Assembly (NCBI RefSeq): GCF_016107685.1
Contig: NZ_JABASY010000002.1
Span: 434,001 to 498,000 of the forward strand
DNA length: 64,000 nucleotides
DNA from: Brevibacterium yomogidense
Lineage (GTDB): Bacteria; Actinomycetota; Actinomycetes; Actinomycetales; Brevibacteriaceae
Reading direction: 5' to 3'
The position numbers and the translations under genes were made by a program. Below, one piece after another: positions 44,047 to 50,953 of this stretch. The number at the start of each line of letters is the position of its first letter. Position 1 is the first letter of the stretch. Under the pieces are notes generated by a model, which was given only the letters and a program-made list of their open reading frames with translations, did not search any database and was not told the origin of the DNA.

Positions 44047-45082
44047 CGACTCACAGGCCGACAGCGGCGAGACGGGTGCAGCGCCCGCGGCGGACGGGGC
44101 CGCCGAGCAGTCGCTGGACGACCGCATCGCCGCAGCACTGGGCCCCGGCGGCTTCCGCACGGATGTGCCGGAGAACTATCGTGCAGGCTTCTGCTGCTTC
44201 GTCGGTCGCCCGAACACCGGCAAGTCGACCCTCACGAACGCTCTGGTGGGCGAGAAGATCGCGATCACGTCCGACAAGCCGCAGACCACCCGGCACACCG
44301 TTCGGGGGATCGTCCACCGCGACGACCACCAGCTGATCCTCGTCGACACGCCGGGCCTGCACCGCCCCCGGACACTGCTGGGGGAGCGGCTCAACGACCT
44401 CGTCGCGGGCACCCTCGCGGAGGTCGACGTCATCGGCTTCTGCGTGCCGGCGGACGAGACGCCCGGCCCCGGCGACCGGTACATCGCAGAGCAGCTCGCG
44501 CAGTTCTCCGGCCGGACACCGGTCGTCGCGCTCGTGACGAAGACCGACCGCGTGTCCAAGGACGAGGTCGGGGCGGCACTGCTGCGCACCGCGGAACTGG
44601 GCGACTTCGCGGACGTCGTGCCCGTGTCCGCGACGTCGGGCTTCCAGGTCGACACCGTCGACGCCGTGCTCGCCGCGCACCTGCCGCTCTCACCGCCCCT
44701 CTACCCGGACGGCGAACTCACCGACGAACCCGAATCGGTCATGGTGGCGGAGCTCGTTCGCGAGGCGGCGCTGGAGGGGATCCGCGAGGAGCTCCCGCAC
44801 TCCCTGGCGGTGCAGGTCGAGGAGATGCGTGCCCGCGAGGACCGGCCGGAGGACCGTCCACTGTGGGATGTGCACGTCATCCTCTACGTCGAACGGCCCA
44901 GCCAGAAGGCGATCATCATCGGACGCGGCGGGTCACGACTCAAGCACATCGGCTCGCAGGCCCGGAAGGGCATCGAGGCCCTCCTGGGGACCCCCGTCTA
45001 CCTCGACCTGCACGTCAAGGTCCTCAAGGACTGGCAGCGGGACCCGAAGGCGCTCGGTCGTCTGGGCTTCGACTTCTCCTGA
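44039..45082 (+). CDS. era: GTPase Era
   Basis: Era is a GTPase that binds the 3' end of 16S rRNA in 30S assembly. G1 GRPNTGKSTLTN is at about residues 56-67, with DTPGLHRPRTL (G3), TKTD (G4) and the KH domain motif IIIGRGGSRLKHIG. Length is 347 aa, with an acidic N-terminal extension of about 45 residues not found in E. coli Era. ATG 44039 is chosen because AGGAGG ends 6 bases before it; it overlaps corC by 8 bases. A hairpin follows, ending the heat-shock operon. In many actinobacteria recO lies close downstream; here it does not. Confidence 0.95.
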   Translation: MADDSQADSGETGAAPAADGAAEQSLDDRIAAALGPGGFRTDVPENYRAGFCCFVGRPNTGKSTLTNALVGEKIAITSDKPQTTRHTVRGIVHRDDHQLILVDTPGLHRPRTLLGERLNDLVAGTLAEVDVIGFCVPADETPGPGDRYIAEQLAQFSGRTPVVALVTKTDRVSKDEVGAALLRTAELGDFADVVPVSATSGFQVDTVDAVLAAHLPLSPPLYPDGELTDEPESVMVAELVREAALEGIREELPHSLAVQVEEMRAREDRPEDRPLWDVHVILYVERPSQKAIIIGRGGSRLKHIGSQARKGIEALLGTPVYLDLHVKVLKDWQRDPKALGRLGFDFS

Positions 45083-45095
45083 GCGGGCGCAGGCG

Positions 45096-45116
45096 GGCCG
45101 CGCGGCGTGCGCGGCC
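45096..45116 (+). terminator. terminator-like hairpin after era
   Basis: GGCCGCGC (45096-45103) pairs perfectly with GCGCGGCC (45109-45116) around GGCGT, 13 bases after the era stop. There is no T-run. A separate promoter box for zapE downstream supports an operon end here. Confidence 0.5.
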
Positions 45117-45183
45117 AGCCGGTACGTCCCGCGCCGCGGTCCCACCGTTCCGTCTCCCGTCCTGTGGAGTCTCTGAGAATCTG

Positions 45184-45189
45184 TATGCT
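45184..45189 (+). promoter_or_regulatory. -10 box TATGCT for zapE, near-leaderless
   Basis: TATGCT is followed by 8 bases and GTG 45198. The alternative upstream TTG at 45189 overlaps the box and is unlikely to be the start. Confidence 0.45.
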
Positions 45190-45197
45190 TGACGGTC

Positions 45198-46220
45198 GTG
45201 AGCACCGCCCAGATCATCCACCTCGCAGAATCCGATCCGCGCATCTCCCCGGACGAGCTGATCGACGGTCTCGTACCGCCGCCGCAGTTCGAGGACGTGT
45301 CCTTCGACAGCTACCGACCCGACCCGGCCCAGCCCACGCAGACTGAGGCCCGAGACACGCTGAGGGACTTCGTGTCCTCCTCCGGCGGATCGTCGGGTCT
45401 GCTCGGCAGGCTGTTCGGCGGTGGGCGCCGCAGCAGGGCGAAGGGCGTCTACCTGGACGGCGGATACGGCGTCGGGAAGACGCACCTGCTCGCGTCGACC
45501 TGGCACGCGAGTGAGAAGCCCGCGACCTTCGGCACGTTCGTCGAGTACACCAACCTCATCGGCGCCCTCGGCTTCGTGCGCGCACGCGACGAGCTGTCGC
45601 AGATGAGGCTCGTCTGCATCGATGAGTTCGAGCTCGACGATCCCGGCGACACCGTCATGATGTCCCGCCTCATGCGGGAACTCACGGACGCGGGGGTGCG
45701 GATCGTCGCGACGTCCAACACCCTGCCCGGAGCGCTGGGACAGGGGCGCTTCGCCGCGCAGGACTTCCTGCGCGAGATCCAGGCGCTGTCGGACCAGTTC
45801 ACCGTCGTGTCCATCGACGGCGACGACTACCGCAGCCGCGGTCTGCCCGAACCTCCCGAGCCGCAGACCGCCGAAGAGCTGGAGGCCGCACTCCTCGCAG
45901 CGGACGGGACGGTGGCACGCGACGTGTTCGCGGACGCCGTCGCCCACCTGTCCACGATCCACCCCTCGCGCTACGGGCGGATGCTCGACGGTGTCGACAC
46001 GATCATCTGGGACGACGTCACGACGATCGAGAACGAAGGCGTCGCCCTGCGCTTCGTCGCGCTGGTCGACCGCATGTACGACCGCGACATCACCGTCTGC
46101 TCGAGCGGTGTGCGCCTGGACCACGTCTTCACAGACGACATGGTCGCTGGCGGCTACCGCAAGAAGTACCTCCGCTGCCTCTCCCGGCTCACCGCTCTCG
46201 CCCACAAAGCACGGGCATGA
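45198..46220 (+). CDS. zapE: cell division protein ZapE / AFG1-like ATPase
   Basis: AFG1/ZapE proteins are P-loop ATPases; in E. coli ZapE acts on the Z-ring, and mitochondrial relatives assist protein quality control. Walker A is GGYGVGKTHLL at about residues 94-104, Walker B-like VCIDEFELDDPGDT follows, then MREL, VRIVATSNTLP and RFVALVDRMYDRDITV. Length is 340 aa. The arginine/serine-rich segment around residues 78-88 (FGGGRRSRAKG) is a local insertion. Its stop overlaps the PPK2 start by 4 bases, so the two are translationally coupled. The Z-ring role is family-based. Confidence 0.88.
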   Translation: MSTAQIIHLAESDPRISPDELIDGLVPPPQFEDVSFDSYRPDPAQPTQTEARDTLRDFVSSSGGSSGLLGRLFGGGRRSRAKGVYLDGGYGVGKTHLLASTWHASEKPATFGTFVEYTNLIGALGFVRARDELSQMRLVCIDEFELDDPGDTVMMSRLMRELTDAGVRIVATSNTLPGALGQGRFAAQDFLREIQALSDQFTVVSIDGDDYRSRGLPEPPEPQTAEELEAALLAADGTVARDVFADAVAHLSTIHPSRYGRMLDGVDTIIWDDVTTIENEGVALRFVALVDRMYDRDITVCSSGVRLDHVFTDDMVAGGYRKKYLRCLSRLTALAHKARA

Positions 46221-47128
46221 CCCGCGGTCGCGGAACGTCCGCCGGACGGGCCGGGCCGCTCACCGACCCCGCGGGCGTGGCCGCACTGCTGCGCTACGAC
46301 GCGGACCGAGGCCTCACGGGCGTCGACACCTCGTCGACGCCCGGTTTCGCAGGACGCAAGACCGACGGACTCCTCGCGCAGGACGCCGACGCCGGCCTGA
46401 TCCGCCGCGCTCAGGAGCGTCTGCACGCGCATTCACTGCGGCCCGACGGTGCCAGGCGCGCACTCATCCTCGTCCTGCAGGGCCGGGACGCGTCCGGCAA
46501 GGGCGGGGTCGTGCGGCACCTGTCTGGGTCCGTGGGTCCGCACGGCCTCGAGACGACCGCCTTCGGCGTGCCCACCCAGGAGGAGGCTGCTCACCACTTC
46601 CTCTGGCGCGTGCAGCGCCGGGTCCCGCCGTGGGGACGGATCGCGGTTTTCGACCGCTCCCACTATGAGGACATCCTCGCCGTGCGCATGCACGGACTGG
46701 CGCCACGGAGCGTGTGGGAGCCCCGCTACGGGATGATCAGGGAGTTCGAGGACGGGCTCACCGCCAACGGGATCGACGTCGTCAAGGTGATGCTCACGGT
46801 GTCGCAGGGCGAGCAGGCTGAGAGGCTGAGGGAGAGGATCACCGTGCCGGAGAAGGCATGGAAGCACTCCGCCTCGGATCTGGCGGACCGCCTCCGCTGG
46901 CACGAGTACGCAGAGGCGTTCGAGGACGTCCTCCTCCGGACCGACGATGATTCCGCGCCGTGGTACGTCGTGCCCTCGAATCGCAAGTGGTACGCGCGGT
47001 GGGCTGTGGGGCGACTCCTCCTGCACCACCTCGACTCGATGGGCCTCGAGTTCCCCGCACCTGCGTTCGACCCGGCAGCCGCCGAGGAGGAACTCGATGC
47101 GACGACCGCGCTGATCACCCGCCCCTGA
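46217..47128 (+). CDS. ppk2: polyphosphate kinase 2 family protein
   Basis: PPK2 enzymes transfer phosphate between polyphosphate and nucleotides. The P-loop is LVLQGRDASGKGGVVRHL near residues 84-101, the second signature is VFDRSHYEDILAVR, and the lid region has RLRERITVPEKAWKHSASDL. WYVVPSNRKWYARWAV is also conserved. Length is 303 aa, typical of single-domain PPK2. Whether it acts on AMP, ADP or both (class I to III) cannot be decided by eye. It overlaps zapE by 4 bases and converges on the PGPGW gene. Confidence 0.92.
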   Translation: MTRGRGTSAGRAGPLTDPAGVAALLRYDADRGLTGVDTSSTPGFAGRKTDGLLAQDADAGLIRRAQERLHAHSLRPDGARRALILVLQGRDASGKGGVVRHLSGSVGPHGLETTAFGVPTQEEAAHHFLWRVQRRVPPWGRIAVFDRSHYEDILAVRMHGLAPRSVWEPRYGMIREFEDGLTANGIDVVKVMLTVSQGEQAERLRERITVPEKAWKHSASDLADRLRWHEYAEAFEDVLLRTDDDSAPWYVVPSNRKWYARWAVGRLLLHHLDSMGLEFPAPAFDPAAAEEELDATTALITRP

Positions 47129-47154
47129 GGCCAGTGCAGGCCCGGCATGGAAGA

Positions 47155-47628
47155 TCAGCGGAGGCCCGTCCACGCGGGCACCCAGTCCCGCGGCACCCAC
47201 GTCGGCAGCCCGATCCCCAGCAGCACCAGCCAGACGGCGCCCACCACGCACGCGCAGGTGATGAGGGCGAGGCCCGTACCCACCGTCCAGTGGCTCGCCG
47301 CGACCCAGTGCGTCCAAGCCCGCAGCTTCGCCCGTGCGAACCGCAGGAGACGTCGCGCGAACTCGAATTCGGATGCGATGACCGCCACCCCGGTGAGGAC
47401 GATGAGCCAGCCGGGCCCGGGCAGCGGGACGAGGATGAGGCCCAGCACGATGATGAGCGACCCGAGGACCCCGATGGTGATCCGGTAGGCCTGCGCGGTG
47501 CGCGGCCGCGCATCCAGCTGCACGCGCCACCGCAGGTAGGCGAGCCGCGTGCGCCTGAACCAGGGTCGTCCCTGCTTGTGACTGCGCGACAGCCACCCCT
47601 CCGGTCGCTGGGGTCCCTTCTCGTTCAC
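47155..47628 (-). CDS. PGPGW (TIGR02611-like) membrane protein
   Basis: The 157-aa protein carries the family signature PLPGPGWLIVLTGVAVIASE between its first two hydrophobic segments, and FARRLLRFARAKLRAW after it. A pair of C-terminal hydrophobic segments follows (GTGLALITCACVVGAVWLV and nearby residues). The basic N-terminus suggests it faces the cytoplasm. The function of the family is unknown. GTG 47628 is chosen because it is 7 bases beyond a TAGAAT box; the upstream frame extension overlaps that box. It is divergent from the tRNA operon. Confidence 0.85.
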   Translation of the reverse strand: MNEKGPQRPEGWLSRSHKQGRPWFRRTRLAYLRWRVQLDARPRTAQAYRITIGVLGSLIIVLGLILVPLPGPGWLIVLTGVAVIASEFEFARRLLRFARAKLRAWTHWVAASHWTVGTGLALITCACVVGAVWLVLLGIGLPTWVPRDWVPAWTGLR

Positions 47629-47635
47629 ACCCTGG

Positions 47636-47641
47636 ATTCTA
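47636..47641 (-). promoter_or_regulatory. -10 box TAGAAT giving a leaderless mRNA
   Basis: TAGAAT on the minus strand is followed by 7 bases and GTG 47628. Confidence 0.55.
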
Positions 47642-47679
47642 GGATGCACGACGGTGTGACCAGGACCACGTCAGGACGA

Positions 47680-47709
47680 TTGGACTTGGCCGGGGGCGCC
47701 GTGTAGATT
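47680..47709 (+). promoter_or_regulatory. promoter of the tRNA operon
   Basis: TTGGAC (47680-47685), an 18-base spacer and TAGATT (47704-47709) form a good sigma70-type promoter about 47 bases before the first tRNA. Confidence 0.65.
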
Positions 47710-47756
47710 TATCTCTCGTTGCGGGGAAATCCTGCGGCACAGAGCAAATGCTCGTT

Positions 47757-47829
47757 GCGGATGTGGCTCAGCTGGTAGAGCATCACCTTGCCAAGGTGAG
47801 GGTCGCGGGTTCGAATCCCGTCATCCGCT
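47757..47829 (+). tRNA. tRNA-Gly (GCC)
   Basis: The acceptor arms GCGGATG and CATCCGC pair, the anticodon stem TCACC/GGTGA encloses TTGCCAA with anticodon GCC, and the T arm is GCGGGTTCGAATCCCGT. The CCA end is not encoded. It is the first gene of a four-tRNA operon and decodes GGC/GGT. Confidence 0.97.
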
Positions 47830-47852
47830 CGGAGACAGGTCAACCGTCTCAC

Positions 47853-47923
47853 GGTGGAGTGGCCGAGAGGCGAGGCAGCGGCCTGCAAAGCCGTATACGG
47901 GGGTTCGAATCCCCTCTCCACCT
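47853..47923 (+). tRNA. tRNA-Cys (GCA)
   Basis: The acceptor arms GGTGGAG and CTCCACC pair, the anticodon stem GCGGC/GCCGT encloses CTGCAAA with anticodon GCA, and the T loop TTCGAAT is normal. The short D arm and variable region fit bacterial tRNA-Cys. CCA is not encoded. Confidence 0.95.
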
Positions 47924-47946
47924 CGCTCAGGTCCCAGTGGGGCAGG

Positions 47947-48018
47947 GCGCGATTGGCGCAGCGGTAGCGCGCTTCCTTCACACGGAAGAGGTCACTGGTT
48001 CGATCCCAGTATCGCGCA
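47947..48018 (+). tRNA. tRNA-Val (CAC)
   Basis: The acceptor arms GCGCGAT and ATCGCGC pair and the anticodon stem CTTCC/GGAAG encloses TTCACAC with anticodon CAC, which reads GTG. It differs from the other valine tRNA 134 bases downstream at only two positions, both in the anticodon loop. CCA is not encoded. Confidence 0.96.
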
Positions 48019-48080
48019 CAGCGGAGTGATCCGCGCACACCGGGAAACTGGTGACAACAGCAGAACAGCCTGCACAGCGG

Positions 48081-48152
48081 GCGCGATTGGCGCAGCGGTA
48101 GCGCGCTTCCCTGACACGGAAGAGGTCACTGGTTCGATCCCAGTATCGCGCA
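48081..48152 (+). tRNA. tRNA-Val (GAC)
   Basis: The sequence is identical to the preceding tRNA-Val except in the loop, CTGACAC, giving anticodon GAC, which reads GTC and GTT. CCA is not encoded. Confidence 0.96.
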
Positions 48153-48158
48153 CAGACG

Positions 48159-48190
48159 GAGCCGGGGTACGCGGAAGCGGACCCCGGCTC
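48159..48190 (+). terminator. terminator of the tRNA operon
   Basis: GAGCCGGGGT (48159-48168) pairs perfectly with ACCCCGGCTC (48181-48190); an inner CGC-GGAA-GCG stem-loop caps it. It begins 7 bases after the last tRNA. Confidence 0.75.
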
Positions 48191-48238
48191 CTCGCATTCA
48201 TCTGCCCTCCGGGATGCCTCTCCGAACCGCCGGTCCGG

Positions 48239-48270
48239 TTGACGGTGGCGCCCTGCTCACACGTTAGACT
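48239..48270 (+). promoter_or_regulatory. possible thrS promoter
   Basis: TAGACT (48265-48270) is a good -10 box; TTGACG (48239-48244) is upstream, but the 20-base spacer is longer than ideal. The leader would be about 55 bases. I see no T-box element. Confidence 0.4.
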
Positions 48271-48329
48271 CGCACGTGGCGCGGGACCCGGTACGTCTCC
48301 GCCGTCTCTCACGCGTAAAGGAGCACCAC

Positions 48330-50339
48330 GTGGCCCAGACCATCACCCTCGAAGGACAGTCGCACCCGTTCGAGGGGGGGATGACGGCCGCGCAGCTGTA
48401 CGCGGATCGTCGCGACGTCGTCGCGATCCGCCTCAACGGCGAACCGGCGGACCTCAGCAGGGAGCTCGCACCCGGCGACGACGTCGCCCCCATCACCCTC
48501 GCGGACCAGGACGGGCTCGACATCCTCCGCCACTCGGCCGGTCACGTCGTCGCACAAGCGGTCCAGGAGCTGTTCCCCGGGTCGACGCTGGGGATCGGTC
48601 CCTTCATCACCGACGGGTTCTACTTCGACTTCGGTGACGTCGAGCCCTTCACTCCGGAGGACCTCAAGGAGATCGAGAAGCGGTCGAAGCGGATCATCAA
48701 GGAGGGGCAGACTTTCCACCGCGTCACCGTGTCGGAGGAGGACGCGCTCGCGAGGATGCGCGACGAGCCGTTCAAGACGGAGCTCATCACCACCCGCTTC
48801 TCCGCGGCCGACGACGAAGAGGCCTCCGTCGAGGTCGCCGCCGGTGATCTCACCGTGTACGAGAACCGCAATCGCAGGGGAGAAGTGGTGTGGCAGGATC
48901 TGTGCCGCGGCCCGCACCTGCCCTCGACGAAGCTCATCGGTCAGGGCTTCGCCGTCACACGGTCGTCCGCCGCCTACTGGCGCGGTGACCAGTCCCGTGA
49001 TTCACTGCAGCGGATATACGGCACCGCGTGGGCGAACAAGGACGACCTCCGCGCCCACCAGGAGCGTCTGGCGGAGGCGGACCGCCGTGACCACCGCAGG
49101 CTGGGTGCGGAGCTCGACCTGTTCTCGTTCCCCGACGAACTGGGCTCAGGGCTTCCCGTCTTCCACCCCAAGGGCGGCGTCGTCAAGCGAGAGATGGAGG
49201 ACTACGTCCGCGCACGTCATCTCGAGGAGGGCTTCTCCTACGTCGGCACTCCGCACATCTCGAAGGAGGAGCTCTACTACACCTCCGGTCACCTCCCGTA
49301 CTACGGCGACAACATGTTCCCGCCGATGTCCGTCGACGAGGTGCGCGACGAGGAGGGTGCGCTCGTGAAGCCGGGCCATCCCTATCGCCTCAAGGCGATG
49401 AACTGTCCGATGCACAACCTGATCTACCGGTCCCGTGGACGCTCGTACCGCGAGCTGCCGCTGCGCCTGTTCGAGTTCGGCACCGTGTACCGCGACGAGC
49501 CGTCGGGCGTGGTCCACGGCCTCACGCGCGTGAGGGCACTCACCCAGGACGACTCCCACTCCTACGTCGCGCAGGAGGACGCGGGGCGCGAGATCCGCCA
49601 CCTGCTCTCCTTCGTCCTCTCGCTGCTGAGGGACTTCGGTCTGGACGACTTCTACCTGGAGCTCTCGACGCGCGACGAGGACGGCCGGAAGAAGGACAAG
49701 TTCATCGGCACAGACGAGCAGTGGGAGACGGCCACGCGCGTGCTCGAGGAAGTGGCGCGCGAATCGGGGCTGGAGCTCGTCCCCGACCCCGGTGGCGCAG
49801 CGTTCTACGGACCCAAGATCTCCGTGCAGGCACGTGACGCGATCGGCCGCACGTGGCAGATGTCGACCGTCCAGCTCGACTTCAACATGCCGGAGCGCTT
49901 CGACCTCGAGTATCAAGCCGCGGACGGCAGCCGCCAGCGCCCCGTCATGATCCACTCCGCGAAGTTCGGATCGATCGAACGCTTTCTTGGCGTGCTCACC
50001 GAGCACTACGCCGGTGCGTTTCCCGTGTGGCTGGCCCCGGTCCAGGTCGTGGGAGTGCCCGTCGCGGATGCGTTCGTGCCGTACCTCGAGGAGATCGCGG
50101 CGCGTCTCACGGCACGCGGCGTCCGCGTGGAGATCGACGACTCCACGGACCGCATGCCCAAGAAGATCCGCACCGCGACGAAGCTGAAGGTGCCGTTCAT
50201 CCTCATCGCCGGCGGAGAGGACCAGGAGGCCGGTGCGGTGTCGTTCCGCTTCCGCGACGGCACGCAGCGCAACGGTGTGCCCGTCGACGACGCGATCGAC
50301 GAGATCGTGCAGGCGATCGAGACGAAGGCCCAGGTGTGA
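48330..50339 (+). CDS. thrS: threonyl-tRNA synthetase
   Basis: This class II synthetase charges tRNA-Thr. Domains in order are TGS (about 1-60), the SAD editing domain with [20 protein letters not shown], the catalytic domain with zinc ligand region [16 protein letters not shown] and motif 2 [16 protein letters not shown], and the C-terminal anticodon domain ending KAQV. Length is 669 aa. GTG 48330 is chosen because AAAGGAG ends 6 bases before it; an earlier in-frame GTG at 48276 has no such site. It begins an operon with a HIT protein (GTGA overlap). Confidence 0.96.
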   Translation: MAQTITLEGQSHPFEGGMTAAQLYADRRDVVAIRLNGEPADLSRELAPGDDVAPITLADQDGLDILRHSAGHVVAQAVQELFPGSTLGIGPFITDGFYFDFGDVEPFTPEDLKEIEKRSKRIIKEGQTFHRVTVSEEDALARMRDEPFKTELITTRFSAADDEEASVEVAAGDLTVYENRNRRGEVVWQDLCRGPHLPSTKLIGQGFAVTRSSAAYWRGDQSRDSLQRIYGTAWANKDDLRAHQERLAEADRRDHRRLGAELDLFSFPDELGSGLPVFHPKGGVVKREMEDYVRARHLEEGFSYVGTPHISKEELYYTSGHLPYYGDNMFPPMSVDEVRDEEGALVKPGHPYRLKAMNCPMHNLIYRSRGRSYRELPLRLFEFGTVYRDEPSGVVHGLTRVRALTQDDSHSYVAQEDAGREIRHLLSFVLSLLRDFGLDDFYLELSTRDEDGRKKDKFIGTDEQWETATRVLEEVARESGLELVPDPGGAAFYGPKISVQARDAIGRTWQMSTVQLDFNMPERFDLEYQAADGSRQRPVMIHSAKFGSIERFLGVLTEHYAGAFPVWLAPVQVVGVPVADAFVPYLEEIAARLTARGVRVEIDDSTDRMPKKIRTATKLKVPFILIAGGEDQEAGAVSFRFRDGTQRNGVPVDDAIDEIVQAIETKAQV

Positions 50340-50953
50340 GCGCGGCGCACGGCAGGGGCGACGCGCACGCCGCACCCGACCACGGCCTCGGCGGCGGTGT
50401 GGACGGAACCGGTGCGGAGCCGGCTGCGGAGTTCGCGCGTCAGCCCGACGGCTTCGAGCGGCTCTGGACCCCGCACCGCATGGTGTACGTGGCGGGCGAC
50501 GAGAAGCCGACCGGTGGGGCCGACGAGGACTGCCCGTTCTGCGTCGCGCCGGAGCGCGACGACGAGGACGGTCTGATCGTGGCCCGGGGCGACACGGTCT
50601 ACGCGGTCCTCAACCTCTACCCGTACAACCCCGGACACCTGCTGATCTGCCCGTACCGCCACGTCGCCGACTACACGGACCTCACGGCGGAGGAGACTCA
50701 GGAGCTCGCCGCGTTCACGCAGGAGGCGATGCGCTCGATCAGGCGGGTGTCTGCACCCGCCGGTTTCAACCTCGGCATGAACCAGGGAGCGGCGGCAGGT
50801 GCGGGGATCGCCGCGCACCTGCACCAGCACGTGGTGCCGCGGTTCAGCGGGGACGCGAACTTCCTGCCGATCATCGCGCAGACCAAGGCGCTGCCACAGG
50901 TCCACGACGAGGTCCGTCGGCTGGTCGCGGGGGAGTGGGGCGCACATGAGTGA
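50336..50953 (+). CDS. HIT family hydrolase / Ap4A phosphorylase-like
   Basis: The histidine triad is HLHQHVVPR, and a zinc-binding CPFC motif sits near the start of the domain ([14 protein letters not shown]). [20 protein letters not shown] is the conserved core strand. The mycobacterial gene in the same position after thrS (Rv2613c) has been reported as an Ap4A phosphorylase, so a nucleotide-polyphosphate activity is plausible. Length is 205 aa with an N-terminal Gly/Ala/His-rich extension of about 35 residues from the GTG that overlaps the thrS stop. The peptidase gene overlaps its stop by 8 bases. Confidence 0.9.
   Translation: MSAAHGRGDAHAAPDHGLGGGVDGTGAEPAAEFARQPDGFERLWTPHRMVYVAGDEKPTGGADEDCPFCVAPERDDEDGLIVARGDTVYAVLNLYPYNPGHLLICPYRHVADYTDLTAEETQELAAFTQEAMRSIRRVSAPAGFNLGMNQGAAAGAGIAAHLHQHVVPRFSGDANFLPIIAQTKALPQVHDEVRRLVAGEWGAHE

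Noticed and set aside
47709..48312. Short open frames on both strands over the tRNA cluster
   Set aside because: They are translations of tRNA genes and have no protein features.
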